Shown here piece after piece: positions 37,816 to 49,300 of a DNA stretch of 64,000 bases (positions within the stretch are counted from its first letter, which is position 1; each line of letters starts with the position of its first letter). Source of the stretch: Straminergon stramineum (Eukaryota > Streptophyta > Bryopsida > Hypnales > Calliergonaceae); assembly GCA_963920665.1 (NCBI GenBank), contig OY987264.1, positions 20,192,906 to 20,256,905 on the forward strand, in the 5' to 3' direction. The position numbers were made by a program, and so were the translations under genes. The notes beneath the pieces are model-generated. The model searched no databases. It saw only the letters and a program-made list of their open reading frames with translations, and had not been told where the DNA came from.

Positions 37816-38542
37816 ATGATAGATGTGGCAACTAAGCTTTTATATGGGAGTCATCCTTTTTCCACCATGTATCCCTTTGAAGAGGTGGTGAAGGAGTGCA
37901 TCCTTTTAGCTTTTGATGTGAATGAGGATGATTTAGCAATATGCACAAAGTTTGATAAGGAATGGGGTCCATTGGGTGAAGGAAAACAAGGTACCTTGCA
38001 GCATTTTGCCATGAAGAATATACGAGATCGGCGAGGGCTTATGACAAGCAAGTTGTGAACAGAATTCTACCATCTATTGGGCCATCCAAGACCTGAAGAT
38101 GATATAGACGGATCTAAAATTGAAGCATGGAAGGAGTATATGTGTGCTACATATGGAGGTAAAGCTAGCCCTAACGAAAGGTGTGATGCCAACTTTCCAT
38201 TTAATTCTATTCATTACAAATTTTGAAAATTTTTATATTCATTTGGCTGATTTTTTTTCTTGTATAACAAGAAGCAATTGGCAAAGTTGCATTCATGAAG
38301 ACGGTGTAGTGGATCCCTATGGATCAAAGTCTATTCATGGTGCAATTGGAAGGGTGCTACATGGAGCACATTACGATCGCACTAAACTTGTCTACATCAC
38401 ACTAGACCAATTTGGCTTCTTCATGCATGTGGTGAATTCAATTCCTTTCCTTTGCACTCCCTCCTTCCCTCCATTGATGGATGGTGGTTTTTATGCTCTC
38501 TATGTGAAGCTTTTGGCCACTTCATTTAATGAATGGAAGTGA
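37816..38542 (+). pseudogene. Second gene of the transposon, unrecognised, one in-frame stop
   Basis: A plus-strand reading runs from ATG at 37816 (MIDVATKLLYGSHPF) to a TGA at 38056-38058, then continues open in the same frame (TEFYHLLGHPRPEDDIDGSK) to a donor GAAAG|GTGTGA near 38178. A phase-matched acceptor ATAACAAG lies near 38269. It leads into IHEDGVVDPYGSKSIHG and HGAHYDRTKLVYITLDQFG, ending at TGA 38540-38542. The protein, about 200 residues without the stop, has no fold I recognise. It is divergent to the transposase and lies within the terminal repeats, so it is probably an element-encoded accessory protein. An upstream exon is possible because ACAG precedes the first ATG. Confidence 0.5.
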
Positions 38543-39598
38543 AACAAATGATTCCTTCTGAAGTTTCAATACAATATTGCAATGCATCTCCCTTCTGCCT
38601 CAATTAATAAGTACAAATGAAACTCTCAAGTCTAGACCTTTACTTATTTGTAAGCCTAGTGTGTTTTCTATTAGTTTCTTTTTAAAATTTTCTCACAAGA
38701 CTTGGCTTCTAAATATTGATAAAGATAGAGTAGTTTGGAAATAGCTTAGAAGCTTTGAGTTTCTTTCAACTCTATGCACTATGTATAGTTGCTTCTATTA
38801 AAGTGCTATTATGTTGATTTCATCATGCGTATTATTGCATTTTTCATGGCATATCCTAAAAACCGGTTTGAAATAAATTCCAGTGGAGATATTTTAATTA
38901 AAACTAATGCTTTTGATTTGGAGTGGTACACGCGTAGATGTAGCTTGCAATTCAAGGGAGGGACATGAAGTCTGGCCATCCATCCATGCATTTCTAGCTC
39001 ATGAAGCAGTTGGAAGAGTCCATTAAGGCCAAGTTGATTAACATGCACCAATTAATCATTGTAGAGAAGCAATGAGTCAATTGTATGTAAACATTACATG
39101 CACATTTGGCCATGATTTGTTGTAATTCGTTGCTTAAATAGAAAAAGATATTCATTCATTGTATTTTTTTTCTTCATTTTTTTTATGGTAATTTTTTTTG
39201 CAAAGGTGTCTTATAAGTTGTAATTGTGTTGGTACTGTACGAAATATGTTTTGGTTCCAATTGAATTGACAATAGGTTAGAACTCTAATAACATTGATGG
39301 AATTGTTACTATTTCAATGTTTTTTGGATACAATTGAATTGATATTGATTTTGTACTAAAAATTTGCCAAATTAAGTGCATATCTAGTATTGTTTCAAAC
39401 TCCAATTTATAGAGTGATTTTATAGTACTAAATCAATGGGTGATGGATATAATGTTGATTCAATCATCAATTGAGTTAGTATTGAAAAAGCACATATCGA
39501 TAATCGTTATGAAATAGTACTAAAAAAATGACATTTTTAGATTGAATTTGAGACTTTGAGAGTTTGAGATGGTAGCTTAAGGCTAAGTGCATCTTATT

Positions 39599-40971
39599 TT
39601 CAAATAGGCCTAGTGGTTCACCGTAAGGCCCCCTATTAAGGGCAAATTTAGTAAGGGACAATTCTAATTATCACATGCCCTTTTTTCGAATGGGAGATTT
39701 GAAGCCAAGTCCTTATGTCTAGCTCAAAATTTAAGATATTCTTGTTTTGTATGAATGAACCCTTAGTGTTGAATTTTTTTGGTTTCTTGGTGGAAACACA
39801 ACACACTCTAGAGTTCAAGAAAGTCAGAAAAATCATCTCAATTTGATCATCCAACCTCACTCACTCACTCACAATATTATCTAAAAATAGTCAATAATGA
39901 CAAATCTCATATTTTTTAGAGATGATTTTGGCAATTACATCCTTGTTATATGATAGAATAAATGTTTTAAGTACACATCAAATATTACTTATAAACTTTC
40001 TTCCTTCAAGAGAGAGAAGACTTAGTCATCACTCTGTCAAGGCAGACACTTTCTAAGAAATTCAGGACAAGTCTCCAATTGCAAGCTCTTTTTATATAAA
40101 GAAACTCAAAATTTTCTTGGCTACAAAGTTCACCACTTTCACCATTTATCACAAGTTGTATTAGCACATGTCATGGCAAGGTGGGAGGGTAGGATCAATG
40201 TGCATTGTTTTTTCGATAGAAAGGAAGGTTCACGACCTCTATGTGGATAGAAAGCAAGCATAATGAGTAATTGCCATATTCATTAAACCTAATGTAGAAA
40301 CGAAAACTACAAGTTTTGAACAAACTTCAAAAATCAAATCTTAGAAATCTTTGTAAAATGCTTAAAGCTTGAGTGTCTTGGCCTCACCTATGCCCATACA
40401 TCCAAAACAAACAAGTAGTTAGTTTAGATGTGCGCAACAAGAGTCTACAACCAAGGACCAATTATCATCTTTTTTACAAACCAAAGCATATCAAAGGAGA
40501 TAAGATGGAATCGTGGGACAAGCTATGCAAAATAGTATCATCTCTCATGCTAAATGTCAAACCTTATCGGCCATGGTGTATCTCATTAAATAGTAGTACT
40601 TGAATGCCACTAGAGTGTACAAGAAGACCAACCTTAGAACACTATCACAAATTATGCACCATAGCTTCTTGAGCTCCATCAATATAGTAGGAGTTTCCTA
40701 AAGGGCTTAAGGTCTGAAATCACCCACCACCACAAATGTACACTACTTGTACAAGTTGATTGTAAGGTAGGAGGTTCATAAACCTCAAATGTACACTACT
40801 TGTATAAGAATTCTCTTAGAAGAATTCATCACAAGTGATGATTGTCCCCTTCTCAACTATCAAGAGGTATTATTAGTACCTTCCTTATGTACCACTTGTG
40901 CTTATAGCTTAGTGGGTTGAAAAGTGCATGAGCTATTCAATTGGTAATATGATGTGTATCAATCAATGGTC
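39599..40971. other. AT-rich intergenic DNA with short direct repeats
   Basis: No gene seen. A direct duplication lies at 40733-40805: CAAATGTACACTACTTGTA occurs twice about 58 bp apart. The word also resembles the arms of the inverted repeat at 44461-44550. Confidence 0.45.
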
Positions 40972-41902
40972 TAGCCCCTAAATGATTCAGACTATGTTTT
41001 CTCCTAAAATGCTCCAAAATTGTCATTTCTAGGATAAGCACCGAATTTTAGGAAAAAAACATTTCTAGACACATGTAACCATAAGATCTTGTATTACGCT
41101 AATTTTCGAAGATGTGGAAAAAATTTCAGAAATTCCCACCATGTAGATTCTAAGATATTAGTGTTTGAATGGACAAAAATCCTTTTTTTGTCCTATGAAA
41201 AAATGGGCAACTACACTTCACAAAGCCACATTTGTATGAAAATAATTCCAAAATGGTGGTTACTCTTTGGATTCATTCTTCAAGGCAAGTTGGCTACATG
41301 CTTGAAAAAATTCAGATCATTTGGAATTGTACAACATATAGGAAAAAATTAGTAAGTAGAAAGAAGTAGATAATTATTCAAAGTACTAAATTGTTAAGGA
41401 ATTTGTTATGGAATTGAAAAATTCCAATTCCAATGGCTTTAATGTTGTAATAAACGATCTACATCCTATGATTTTAATTTTTTCCCAATTTTTTAAAAAT
41501 TGAGTTAAATAAAGGACTTCAAAGTTTATTTTAGAGTAGAGAATCCAAAATTGCCCGCAAACTAAAACTCCTCATAACTTTCATCTCATTAATCAAAATG
41601 GAATGATTCAAAGCTTTCCATTTATATATAAATCTAGAAAACCAATTTCAGATTTTAATTTCTTAAGAAAATATTTTTTTAAGAAATTTTTGGGTTGCTC
41701 AAAGATCAATGAAAATTACATATCATGCCATAACTTTCTAACCATGCAATCAAAAATTATGAAAATTGTTGAGCCTTAAAGCTACTCCTTGGGCACATGT
41801 TGTGTGAAAATTTCAAAGAAAAGAAAAGAAAACTCCATTCGTAGTGAGCTACCCATAATCGCTATGTTGCCAAAAAAATGCAATTTGGTCCTTTAGGGGT
41901 TA
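40972..41902 (+). repeat. Dispersed TIR repeat family A, full-length copy 2
   Basis: Starts TAGCCCCTAAATGA and ends TCCTTTAGGGGTTA, forming short terminal inverted repeats. It aligns with the reverse complement of 4328-5281 over most of its length, and with 1018-1170 at its start. It is non-coding. Confidence 0.7.
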
Positions 41903-41912
41903 GTTTATAATA

Positions 41913-42161
41913 GAGGGTTGCTATTATGTGAGCATAGGAGTATGAGCCCATGAGCCTATAATACTATACACTTATATTATAGGTGTATATACCATAGAAA
42001 CCATCTATGATTATAGGGTATATATGTTATAAATACCTATATTATAGGTGTTTATGATACATACACCTTCTATAGTGTGTGGTATCTATATTATAGGTAC
42101 CTATAATGTAGGCTCAATGCTCACAAGCTCGCATTCTTGGGCTCACATACTAGCACCATTG
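41913..42161. mobile_element. Palindromic MITE with 10-bp target duplication (Mutator-like)
   Basis: GTTTATAATA occurs directly on both sides (41903-41912 and 42162-42171). The left end GGTTGCTATTATGTGAGC and the inverse of the right end, TGGTGCTAGTATGTGAGC, are imperfect inverted repeats. The inside contains repeated palindromic CCTATATTATAGG words. A 9-11-bp duplication fits Mutator-like elements. It sits exactly beside the end of the family A repeat. Confidence 0.75.
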
Positions 42162-42171
42162 GTTTATAATA

Positions 42172-44685
42172 TAAGGTAACTGCACCTATAATTGCTTAAA
42201 TAAGCAATTAAACATGTTACTCATTGTTATATTGAATTTTTTTGTAGGGTCTTGTTGGTAGTCAAAAGGGAATTCTTGATTTTCCCAAAATGCATTTTTT
42301 GGATACCATATGAATAAACTATGAATTTCCAAATTGCTGAAAATAGGTGATTCTATAACTAATTATAAACTCTCATAAATAGTGGGAGTGCATTTTAAGT
42401 AAGAATCTATAGTAGTCGATTTTAGATAGTGGTCAAAATTAGGTGTAGTTACCTCATGCCTAGCTTGAAGTCAAGGTATTGTACATGAGACTATGTGTGT
42501 GTCAATATGTAAAGTGAGGCATTCTAAAGTGGAATTGCAAGTGACATTTTCTTTTGGAAGTACATCCACCATTCTATCAATGCCTTCAAGGTTTATAAAT
42601 CTTCTTTTTGAATTAGATGCACATGTAGTCACCTAAACTTAGAAGAATGATGCCTATTGTAAAGGTAGTCAACTCCAAAGTCCAAAATGGTCAAATTTTT
42701 AGCCATGAGTAGGTGCATTTTTATTATTTGTTTCTATAGCAACCCTAAAAGTCATTCACTAGACATTTATTATCCTAAACAAACTAAAACATGAATAATC
42801 TATGTTGGTGTGTCTTTGGCAAAAAATAATTTTGCCATTCAATTGTATAAAGTTCATAGGAACCATGCCATTTATATATGTGTGATTCCAAATATATACT
42901 TGGAAGATTTCAATTTTTCCCACTTTTTCCATTTCTACCAATTTTAAAGCCTTTTGAGATAGAGAGAATGAAAATAGGTATCACCTTATGATTTCACCTA
43001 GTTTTCCTACTTCCACCTTATAGAAGTGAGTATAATTAAAAATCAACCATAGATATAATTAATACATTCTTATACTAATTGCACCTATACAAATTCAAAT
43101 CTTCTATCAAATTATCAAACATTATAAGTTTACTAGAAGAAATATGAAAGTTGGAAGATGAATAGAAGGATGAAAGTTTATTTTGCTCTTGAACCAAAGG
43201 TTTTTAATTTGGCTGAAAATACTTTAAAAATAAGAAGAATTATAGGAAATTTTATGAGATCAAATAGAAATTTTTTGTATTTTTTCAAAATATTCTTCAT
43301 GAATAAAGAAAAGAGTTTGTATTCTAAAATTTTGAATACAATTAGATTGGAAATGATATCAAAAGTAATCTAATTAAATTAATCTAAATCCAAGGTCTTA
43401 GGCACCCAATAATCAAAAATAAAAATTCCATCTCACAAACTCACAAACTCATGGGCTCATGCTTACAGGTTTGCTTGCTAGCAATCTTGATTTTGAAGGT
43501 AGGAATACCAATGAAGGATAGTGTGAAAATCTCTCAAATAAGGTAGGTGCATCCAAATGCTAACATAGTGCAAATATCCTAAATCGACATGTACCTATTC
43601 TTAGAGAAAGATTTTAGAACATTGAGTACCAAAAAAATTTGACTCTTCATAACTTTTACATACAGTCCCCAAATGATGCATTCTTTATTGCATTGAAATC
43701 TCCTATCACTTGACAATGAAATAAAATAAAATTTCACAAGTCTACTAATATAAATGGTCTATAGTAAAAAAAGGTGGCAATTTTCGATGTCTCTACCTTA
43801 GATATTTTAGTTTCTTTCACTCCAATCACACTCAACTAGGACCTTCAAGTCAAATGACTATTAAACTAATTTTTGCCTTTATATCATTGTGATCAATTTT
43901 GATGTTTCCATTTATAAAAAAACTTAAATTTCCAATTGTGGGCTTGGGCTTCTTCCAAGCTCCAAATTTATTTCCAACATGTCTTTTTGTCATTAAAAGA
44001 TGAGACCTCCCTAGCACATAGTACATGATGGTTAGTTTTGGCAAGGAAGTGCCATAATTGAATTTCCACTTCCAACTATGTAGGCTTGTTTCACCTTAAG
44101 CCAATTATAGGATGACATGTGGCACTTTTAAAAAAAATTACTTAACTAAAACACCACATCTTACTTGCACATAGGTGACACTATTAGGTTGTTAGAAAAA
44201 TTCACTCCATTTGAGAGTAGTACACTTAAACTAGTCCTATTCATTATGACCCTTTCAACAATGTCATTCTCAAATATGTTGTACACTTGCCATAGTATAA
44301 TTGAATGTAGCACACTTGTCACACAATCAAAGTATGGTATAGTAAATAAGTTGGGATTTGAGGTAGTCTGCCTAATTAAAAAGGTTGAATGTAATACCTC
44401 TTCATCTAGTTCAACAAAAACTAAGGTAGGAGGTCTATAAAGCACTCAAGCTCTTAAAACATTCACCTCCTAAAATGTAAACTATTTGTACATTTTTCTT
44501 TTTCATTGCACCAACAATGTACAAGTGTTGTACATTTCAAGAGGTGAACCCTTCTAGTGACCACTATGTTTCAACTTCAAAAATTCATGACTAATTCTGT
44601 GAAGTTCTAAAAAATATGAAATGACTTGATTTAGATGTCAATTGCATTTTTCTTTCAAGGAAAATTTGCTGAAATTTTCAAGAAG
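42172..44685. other. AT-rich intergenic DNA with one small inverted repeat
   Basis: No supported gene. A fragment resembling the right end of the 41913 MITE (CTCATGGGCTCATGC) is present near 43450. An inverted repeat occurs at 44461-44550. Confidence 0.45.
44461..44550. repeat. Inverted repeat of ATGTACAAGTGTTGTACATT type
   Basis: TTCACCTCCTAAAATGTAAA on the left is mirrored imperfectly by TGTACATTTCAAGAGGTGAA on the right, with TGTACATT/AATGTACA inner blocks. Related words occur at 40733-40805. Confidence 0.6.
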
Positions 44686-44915
44686 TTTAACCCTAGAAGG
44701 ACGTAGGGGGTCCATGTGGAAATCATCATTTCTGAAACCGTGGGAATAATTGGTATTAAACAAATCAAAAGAATTCATTTGAAGTCAAAGTACTATAGAA
44801 GATCTCCACTTTCCACCACTAATTTCAAGGATGAATAGTCGAATTTCTATCCTATACAAGAGAATGCCTTGTCATTCATTTGACAGTAAATGTCTGCAAC
44901 GTCCTTTCTGGGTTA
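44686..44915 (-). repeat. TIR repeat family D, copy 1 (230 bp)
   Basis: Starts TTTAACCCTAGAAGGACG and ends CGTCCTTTCTGGGTTA. The interior matches the inverse of the 45541 and 45803 copies, with blocks such as AAGATCTCCACTTT, GATGAATAG and TTGTCATTCATTTG. Confidence 0.7.
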
Positions 44916-45540
44916 TCCTCCCCAAATGAATTAATTTGAAGCTCTTGAAAGGGTGCTTTATTGACCTCCTACCTTAACCCCTTTAGGATACAACTCATGA
45001 AGCCTATATTCCATTGCTTTTGCCAAAGTTTCTATGTACACAACATTGTTTGACTTCCTTCCTAAGGTTCTCTTGTGATGAGATTTTTACTATAGAACGT
45101 GGCAACAATTGCATAGCAACACAATTTTTTCACCAATTTTTTTGAGTGATTCAAAGTTTTTGAAAAATTCTTGAAATACTGTGCACTCTATGAAAAGTGT
45201 CATATTTGGTTGTATGTCAACATTCAATAGGGTTTACAAGTTGCATTGAATTTTATTTCCCATCCCTACTGCCTCTAGAAGGACTTAGTATAGTTGAATT
45301 TGACATGAGCTAATTCATGAAGTATTGGCCATAGTTCTTGAAGATTAGAAATACATGGCCCTTCAAGAACACATACATATGTTGGGCCCTAGCCAAATTA
45401 TGTAAAATGCTCACTTCTCATATGCATAGTTTCTAAGTCTTTGCTCAATTTATTTATTCTTCTTTCCTTAGTAATTTAGTTCCCATCTTTGTAGTCATAA
45501 TTAGAGAATCAAGACTTTGTAAATACATAATCCAACTACC

Positions 45541-45766
45541 TTAACAATTAATTGATGTTGAGGACATTTTTTGCCCATTGGATGATAAAAGAATCTTCTT
45601 ATATAGGACAAAAGTGCAATTGTTCATCCTTGAAATTTTGGACAAAAAGAAGAGATTTTCCACAGTAGTTTGATCTCCAATGAGTATGTTTTGTAGAGTA
45701 GATGATGTCACACAATACTAAAAGGGATGGTTTCCATGGTCACTTGTTCGACATTCAAAGGTTAAG
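45541..45766 (+). repeat. TIR repeat family D, copy 2
   Basis: Shares TTGATGTTGAGGAC-like ends, GGATGATAAAAGAATCTT, GGACAAAAGTGCAATTGTTC, CAGTAGTTTGATCTCCAATG and AAAAGGGATGGTTTCCATGG with the copies at 52821 and 45803. Confidence 0.65.
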
Positions 45767-45802
45767 AGTGGATTGTATTCCAAATGGTGGGTCATTTTGG
45801 GG

Positions 45803-46036
45803 TTAATCTTTAAACAACACCATGACCATTTTTTGGTCGATGAATGACAAAGAATCTTTCCATGTTGGAAAGAACTACAATTATTCATCCTCAGAATTTC
45901 ATGTGAAAAGTGGGGACATTTTATACAATAGTTTGACTTCTGATGAGAAGTGCTTTTGCATTTTTTTAATCCAACAATTCACATGGGACCAAAGCAGATG
46001 ATTTCTACGGTGACCAGCTCGTCCTTTTAGGGTTAA
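45803..46036 (+). repeat. TIR repeat family D, copy 3, next to the TIC55 promoter
   Basis: Blocks GAATGACAAAGAATCTTTCC, CAATAGTTTGACTTCTGATG and GATGATTTCTACGGTGACCA follow the family order. The right end is CGTCCTTTTAGGGTTAA at 46020-46036, about 340 bp before the TIC55 start codon. Confidence 0.7.
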
Positions 46037-46373
46037 GTTACCGCACTCATTGAGCCTCGTGAAGGAACCGACAGTGATCCTCCATCTACGATATCCACAA
46101 ACCTCAAGTAGACTCCTCTCCATTCCCAAGATCTACGAAATCCAGCGGAAGCTTCTACTCCACACTCTTCCCAGCTGCGCCATCCTCTCGTCCTCGCCCA
46201 AGTTCGCGTGGCGTCCCCAAATCCCGTCCCGAAATTTACCCAAAACCCAACCAGATGCAATATTCAATTTTCACAATATCTCAGTTGATTCAACCTTCTA
46301 AAAAATTTCGCGAATTTTTCGCGAATTTCGCAAAATTTCGAGTGAGCTTGTTTGCGCATGTGAGCTGGCAGCT
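46037..46373 (+). promoter_or_regulatory. TIC55 upstream region with repeated TTTCGCGAA
   Basis: Directly between a family D element and the TIC55 ATG. TTTCGCGAA occurs at 46306-46314 and again at 46317-46325, followed by TTTCGCAAAATTTCGAG. The repeated palindromic TTCGCGAA resembles E2F-type TTTCGCG sites. It may lie in the promoter or in the 5' leader; the transcription start is unknown. Confidence 0.5.
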
Positions 46374-49300
46374 ATGGCGTGCACCACCTCTGCCATCCTC
46401 GAGGTGAGTGGCTCCCTTTTGGATCTCAGATTCTCGCGCAATTTCACTATGGTCGCCAATCTGGGACTCCCCAAACGGTCGATTATCGGAGCGGAGGTTT
46501 CCAGACCGAGCCCGCAAGTTCTGAGAGCTTCCCAAGTTCGGAATGTTCTTGCGGATCTACAAAATTTGTCGGATTCGAATTTGTTCGTGGAATCCGAGCC
46601 GAGGGAGCAAGATGTCGGGGAGTATGATTGGGAGCAGGAGTGGTACCCCATGTACTTGGAGGCGGAGATGCCGAAATCAGCGCCTCTGGGATTGACTGTT
46701 TTTGACAAGCCCTTGGTGTTGTTCTACGATGAGAAAGGCGAGATGAATTGCTTTGAAGATCGGTGCCCGCATAGGTAGGCGGCCTCTCGCATTTCTCGTT
46801 TTATGAATTTTTTTCAATTGTTCAGAATTTTTCCAATTTTGGAATGTTCTTCCAATTGGAATTTTGGGAATTTTTCCAATTTTGATTCATTAGCGCTTGT
46901 GAACCTGCATTTTTGGCTTGAATTGAAATTAACATCACACTGTAAGACGATGAATTGCGCTTTCTGTACTCGAATTTGATTAAGCGTTATTTCATTCCCA
47001 TGGAACTTCTATTGGCTCTTGCTTTAGTATTGAAAAGTTATTTTAGAGTAGTTTAGGAGACTGGTTTGTGTGCTTTGAACTTCAGAATAGAGAGGACAGA
47101 GGAGCTCTAAGGAGGGGAAACACATAACATTCTTGAATGGGAAGGCAGAGATCCTTCTGCAATATCACGGAACAAGAATAAATTCGTGTTACAGTGGACC
47201 ACAATACATGGGCAAGCTAGTATCATGGGAACAAGAATATATTCCTGTTGCAGTGGCCCACAATACATGGGCAAGCTTGCATTCAAGATGTTCTATAAAA
47301 TATCCTATAAAGATGTTCTGTAGTGAAAGGATCCTGGATTCATGGAAAGCAAAGGTCCCCTGCCTTGAAGTTCACGAATGTTGGATCCCACTTTCTAATC
47401 TTCTAATTGGAAGCATGAGGATGAGGCTCCAATTACACGAACATGAAGATGATTCTTCGATTTTTCGATTTTTCGAATTGTTACCCCCTTCCTTGAGAAT
47501 CTCCACCGCTGGAGGACTGCAAGTGCGACACATTTAAAATTCAATTCTATCCAACGCTCTTGGTGACGACTTCCACTGCTGGAAGAGTGCGAGTGCGCCA
47601 CATGACAATTCTATCTAACAATGAGAACCTGCAAAGATGGGAGTGGTTTCTCTAAAACGTATTGATGGCAAGATAGCAAGCTAGCGTGCAAACTTTTGTA
47701 TAAACATTTTATGAAATCAGAATGATGGATTTGGAGATTCGTGAGTGCAGGAGTGGGCCTTCAATGAGCGTTCTGGGATTCTAGCTAATCAAAGGAATTT
47801 TATCTGTGAATGGATTTTAGGTTGGCCAAGTTGTCAGAAGGGCAGGTGACGGATGGGAAGCTTGAGTGTCTTTACCATGGATGGCAGTTCGACGGAACGG
47901 GCCAATGTACAAAAATTCCGCAGGTAACGATATGATTTCTCTCTTCACGATAGCTGCAGTAAGTGATTGCTCAGTCTATGATGTTGCATGGGGGATTTAG
48001 GTTTCTATGTTTTATCAATTTCTTAGGGAAGCTCTGTAACGGAGTTTGTTCAATGGACAGAGTGCAGTAAAGTATAAACTATCATAGTCTGTTTTTCCGT
48101 GTCTATAAGAGATTGAGTTTGATATGTTAAACAGTTTTACAAGAGTAAATTCATGTATTGGACTTCCAATGCAGAGATTGCTTTTACTAAATTATCATAG
48201 TCTGTTGTGCGAGGGCTAGAGTTGTATTAAATGTTCGGCAGAGTTCGTTTTAGGGTTCAGTCCTCATGCAATTGAGATTGTTCGTTTACTCATCCTTTTA
48301 GGGTGGCAGTTGGTGCCCGGAGCCAAGATCCCCAAACAAGCTTGTGCCAAGCCGTATGCCGTGAAAATCTCCCAAGATGTCATTTGGGTGTGGCTGGGAG
48401 ACAAAGCAAGCGCAGACCCCAAGAAACTGCCTTGGTTCGAGCACTACGCGAGGGAGGGCTTCGCGCACTTCTCCGCCATCCATGAGCTTCCATACGACTA
48501 CTCCATTCTGCTGGAAAATCTCATGGACCCAGCTCACATCCCCATCTCCCACGACCGAACGGATCCCTCCGCTGTCCGTGAGAATGCCCAAGCTCTGGTG
48601 AGTCCACAAACCCTAAAACCCTAACGCTCTAGAGATTTCCTCACCCAGGGTTTTTGGGTGAACACCTGACCAGCTAAACCCTATTCTAGATGAGAAAGGG
48701 ACCCTGATAGACTTGGTTGATGTCCGAGGAAAGTCATTGCTCGCATCCTGTTATTTGAAAGCCTCACTCAGGACTTGGTTTCTGTTTTTCAGACATAGAA
48801 AAACTGGTTTCTTGTTCTTGTTTTTTTAGCTTGTTTTTTTTGGTCTTCTCGTACATGGCTTCGAGTTTTGTGAAGGCTCTGAGATAGGCAGTATTGTTGG
48901 CAGTAGGACCGGTGAAGTTGATGTCGAAGATGCAATGATCAGACAAGGTCAGTGTGTCTTCCTGCATGTAACACTAGATATTCTCTCTAATATTGTTATT
49001 TGACCCCGCCTGCACTAACCTGTATGGAGTATGATTTTTAACTTAACCCAATGTAAATCTGCAAAATTGAAGATGGGATAAGTTTCTAGATTGTTGTAGG
49101 AAAAGATTCAAAGCTCACCTGTATGGTGAATCAAATCTCTCCCTTTACTATATGGTGAATGGAGACTTCACAATAGTTTATTTTTCCAAAGTAAGGAGTT
49201 AACTGAACTGGTGAAAATGAATGGAAACCCATTACAATAGCGGGTGTTTGCACCAATATGTTGACACAACTTGGGAGGTTTTGGGATTTAGTGACTAATT

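Larger units (their letters stand above)
32838..39598. mobile_element. Plavaka-like DNA transposon, about 6.8 kb
   Basis: Imperfect terminal inverted repeats of about 55 bp frame this block. The left end reads AAGGTGCCTTGAGCTTGAGG followed by CATCTCAAACTCTCAAA. The right end is its inverse, with TTTGAGAGTTTGAGATG and AAGTGCATCTT. Both flanking 400 bp contain repeated CAATTGAATCAGTACT-like words, typical of subterminal repeats. Inside are a minus-strand transposase (33509-37612) and a plus-strand gene (37816-38542). Target duplication could not be fixed, so the ends are good to a few bases only. Both genes are damaged, so the copy is probably inactive. Confidence 0.75.

Noticed and set aside
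48302..48485. Use of the first AG (48301) as the TIC55 exon 3 acceptor
   Set aside because: It gives a stop after about 20 codons; the AG at 48309 continues the TIC55 frame (IPQ then LVPGAKIP).
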